Shown here: positions 63,112 to 64,000 of the stretch, in pieces
Layout: every line of letters begins with the position of its first letter
Position numbering within the stretch: the stretch's first letter is position 1
NCBI GenBank assembly: GCA_003669585.1
Contig: QWOQ01000015.1
Location: forward strand, 1 to 64,000
Direction of reading: 5' to 3'
Origin: Planctomycetota bacterium
Lineage (GTDB): Bacteria > Planctomycetota > Planctomycetia > Pirellulales > UBA1268
Length of the DNA: 64,000 nt
Position numbers and translations under genes: made by a program
Notes under the pieces: model-generated
The model's database searches: none
What the model saw: only the letters and a program-made list of their open reading frames with translations
Told to the model about the DNA's origin: nothing

Positions 63112-64000
63112 TCACTGAGTTGCCTCAATTTCAATGCCGGCGCAGAACAGTTCGAGGGCGCTGCGCACCAGTGCAACTGCATGGACTCGAACAATCTGAA
63201 CATTTGCAACGGCCAAAGCGCAGGCCATTCCGGCGGTCGCACTGTCGCGGTCGGCTTCGGAAGGTTCGTCTGTAATGCATGCCTCGAGGTGTTTCAGTAA
63301 AAATCTTTTTCGAGAATGGCCGAAAAGAATTGGCACTCCGAGTGCGACAAAATTTCCGGCAGCGCGTACCAGCGCCATGTTGTGGTCATGGGTTTTTCCA
63401 AAGCCGATTCCCGGATCGAGGCAGATCCGTTCTCGCAAGATCCCCGACGCGACGAGCATTTCCATGCGAAGCGTAAGGGAAGACAGAATCTCGCCCACCA
63501 CATCGTGATACATCGGTTCAATTTGCATCGTACGAGGATTACCCTGCATGTGCATCACGCATACGCCAGCGCCCGAGAGGCGGACGACGTCAACCATCTG
63601 TGGATTGTCAGAGACTCCTGTAACATCGTTCACGATCTGGGCTCCAGCATCGATGGCTCGCATCGCTACGAATGCTTTTGACGTGTCGATCGAAATGGGA
63701 ATGCTGGTACGTTTTGCAACTGCTTGTATCACAGGGCCCACGCGGCGCCATTCTTCTTCTGCATCGATTACCAATGCATTGGGCCGAGTGCTCTCTCCTC
63801 CGATATCCAGAATATCGGCCCCCTGGTTCACCATGCGCAGCCCGTGTTCGATGGCTGATCCATGATCGTAAAAGTGGCCACCATCAGAAAAACTGTCAGG
63901 CGTGACATTGACGATGCCCATCACCAAGGGGCGACGGGGAAGCAGAAGTGAGCGAGTGCGAAGTCGCCATTCACTGGCGCGTTGAGAGTGCGGTATCGTC
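63112..64000 (-). CDS. folP: Dihydropteroate synthase, 5' end beyond the window
   Basis: The frame is open to base 64000 without a stop, so the start is outside; the visible part is about 295 residues. It condenses 6-hydroxymethyl-dihydropterin diphosphate with p-aminobenzoate in folate synthesis. Seen here: LVMGIVNVTPDSFSDGGHF (pterin/diphosphate loop), DIGGESTRPNA, SIDTSKAFVA, VMHMQGNPRTM, LDPGIGFGKTHDHN and FGHSRKRFLL, in the normal TIM-barrel order. The frame before the barrel (EWRLRTRSLLLPRRPLVMG) resembles the short lead-in of other FolP proteins, so the true start is probably close to the window edge. Confidence 0.96.
   Translation of the reverse strand, partial: TIPHSQRASEWRLRTRSLLLPRRPLVMGIVNVTPDSFSDGGHFYDHGSAIEHGLRMVNQGADILDIGGESTRPNALVIDAEEEWRRVGPVIQAVAKRTSIPISIDTSKAFVAMRAIDAGAQIVNDVTGVSDNPQMVDVVRLSGAGVCVMHMQGNPRTMQIEPMYHDVVGEILSSLTLRMEMLVASGILRERICLDPGIGFGKTHDHNMALVRAAGNFVALGVPILFGHSRKRFLLKHLEACITDEPSEADRDSATAGMACALAVANVQIVRVHAVALVRSALELFCAGIEIEATQ

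Noticed and set aside
1..64000. CRISPR array, transposase or phage genes
   Set aside because: No evenly spaced direct repeats of CRISPR size and no transposase, integrase or capsid motifs were seen on either strand.

Overview
The window reads as a chromosomal segment of a free-living member of the phylum Planctomycetota (probably a Pirellulales-like lineage, but rank below phylum is inference). The markers are DUF1559 pseudopilin-like proteins, paired PSCyt (DUF1549/DUF1553) and DUF1501 proteins, many CRTAC1-type FG-GAP/UnbV beta-propeller lipoproteins, TPR proteins and TPR-fused multihaem cytochromes c. Ordinary housekeeping genes (carA, trxB, cstA, proA, folP) are also present. No rRNA, tRNA, CRISPR array or transposase gene was recognised.

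Region 1 (1-18.3 kb, all +) holds an iterated accessory cassette. Its parts are a small carboxypeptidase-regulatory-like lipoprotein, a DUF1559 protein with a prepilin cleavage site, a seven-bladed CRTAC1-like lipoprotein, and one or more membrane- or lipid-anchored TPR proteins. Three consecutive, shuffled versions are visible (1-8.3, 8.4-14.6 and 14.7-18.3 kb). The first begins off the left edge with the last 50 residues of a DUF1559 protein. Several genes overlap by 3-4 bases (718, 3879, 6478), which suggests co-translation.

Region 2 (18.3-34.8 kb) looks like a secreted redox locus. It has a seven-haem TPR cytochrome on the minus strand and, divergent from it, a run of genes on the plus strand: a 1254-residue TPR/FG-GAP/UnbV protein, an NHL-type propeller, a membrane protein joining histidine-bearing helices to five c-haem motifs and TPRs, a fifth CRTAC1 protein, and a PSCyt/DUF1501 pair.

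Region 3 (34.8-52.6 kb) is mixed. It has two glycosyltransferases, a DUF5522 mini-protein, a Tm-1-like/PEP-hydrolase-like pair with an unusual start, carA, a Cys-rich exported protein with its own strong RBS and terminator, a small membrane protein, trxB, cstA, a Tat-exported oxidoreductase-like protein, an ATP-grasp protein, a beta-propeller/phosphoesterase and a CDF metal exporter.

Region 4 (52.6-60.25 kb, all -) is a tightly overlapped four-gene operon: SGNH hydrolase, right-handed beta-helix protein, PSCyt protein and DUF1501 protein. By eye it is richer in G+C than its flanks and is bordered on one side by a palindromic element that supplies the end of the CDF gene. It looks acquired. 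The beta-helix gene has a one-base frameshift in a run of five G.

Region 5 (60.5-64 kb, -) has a Gfo/Idh/MocA oxidoreductase, proA and folP, the last running off the right edge.
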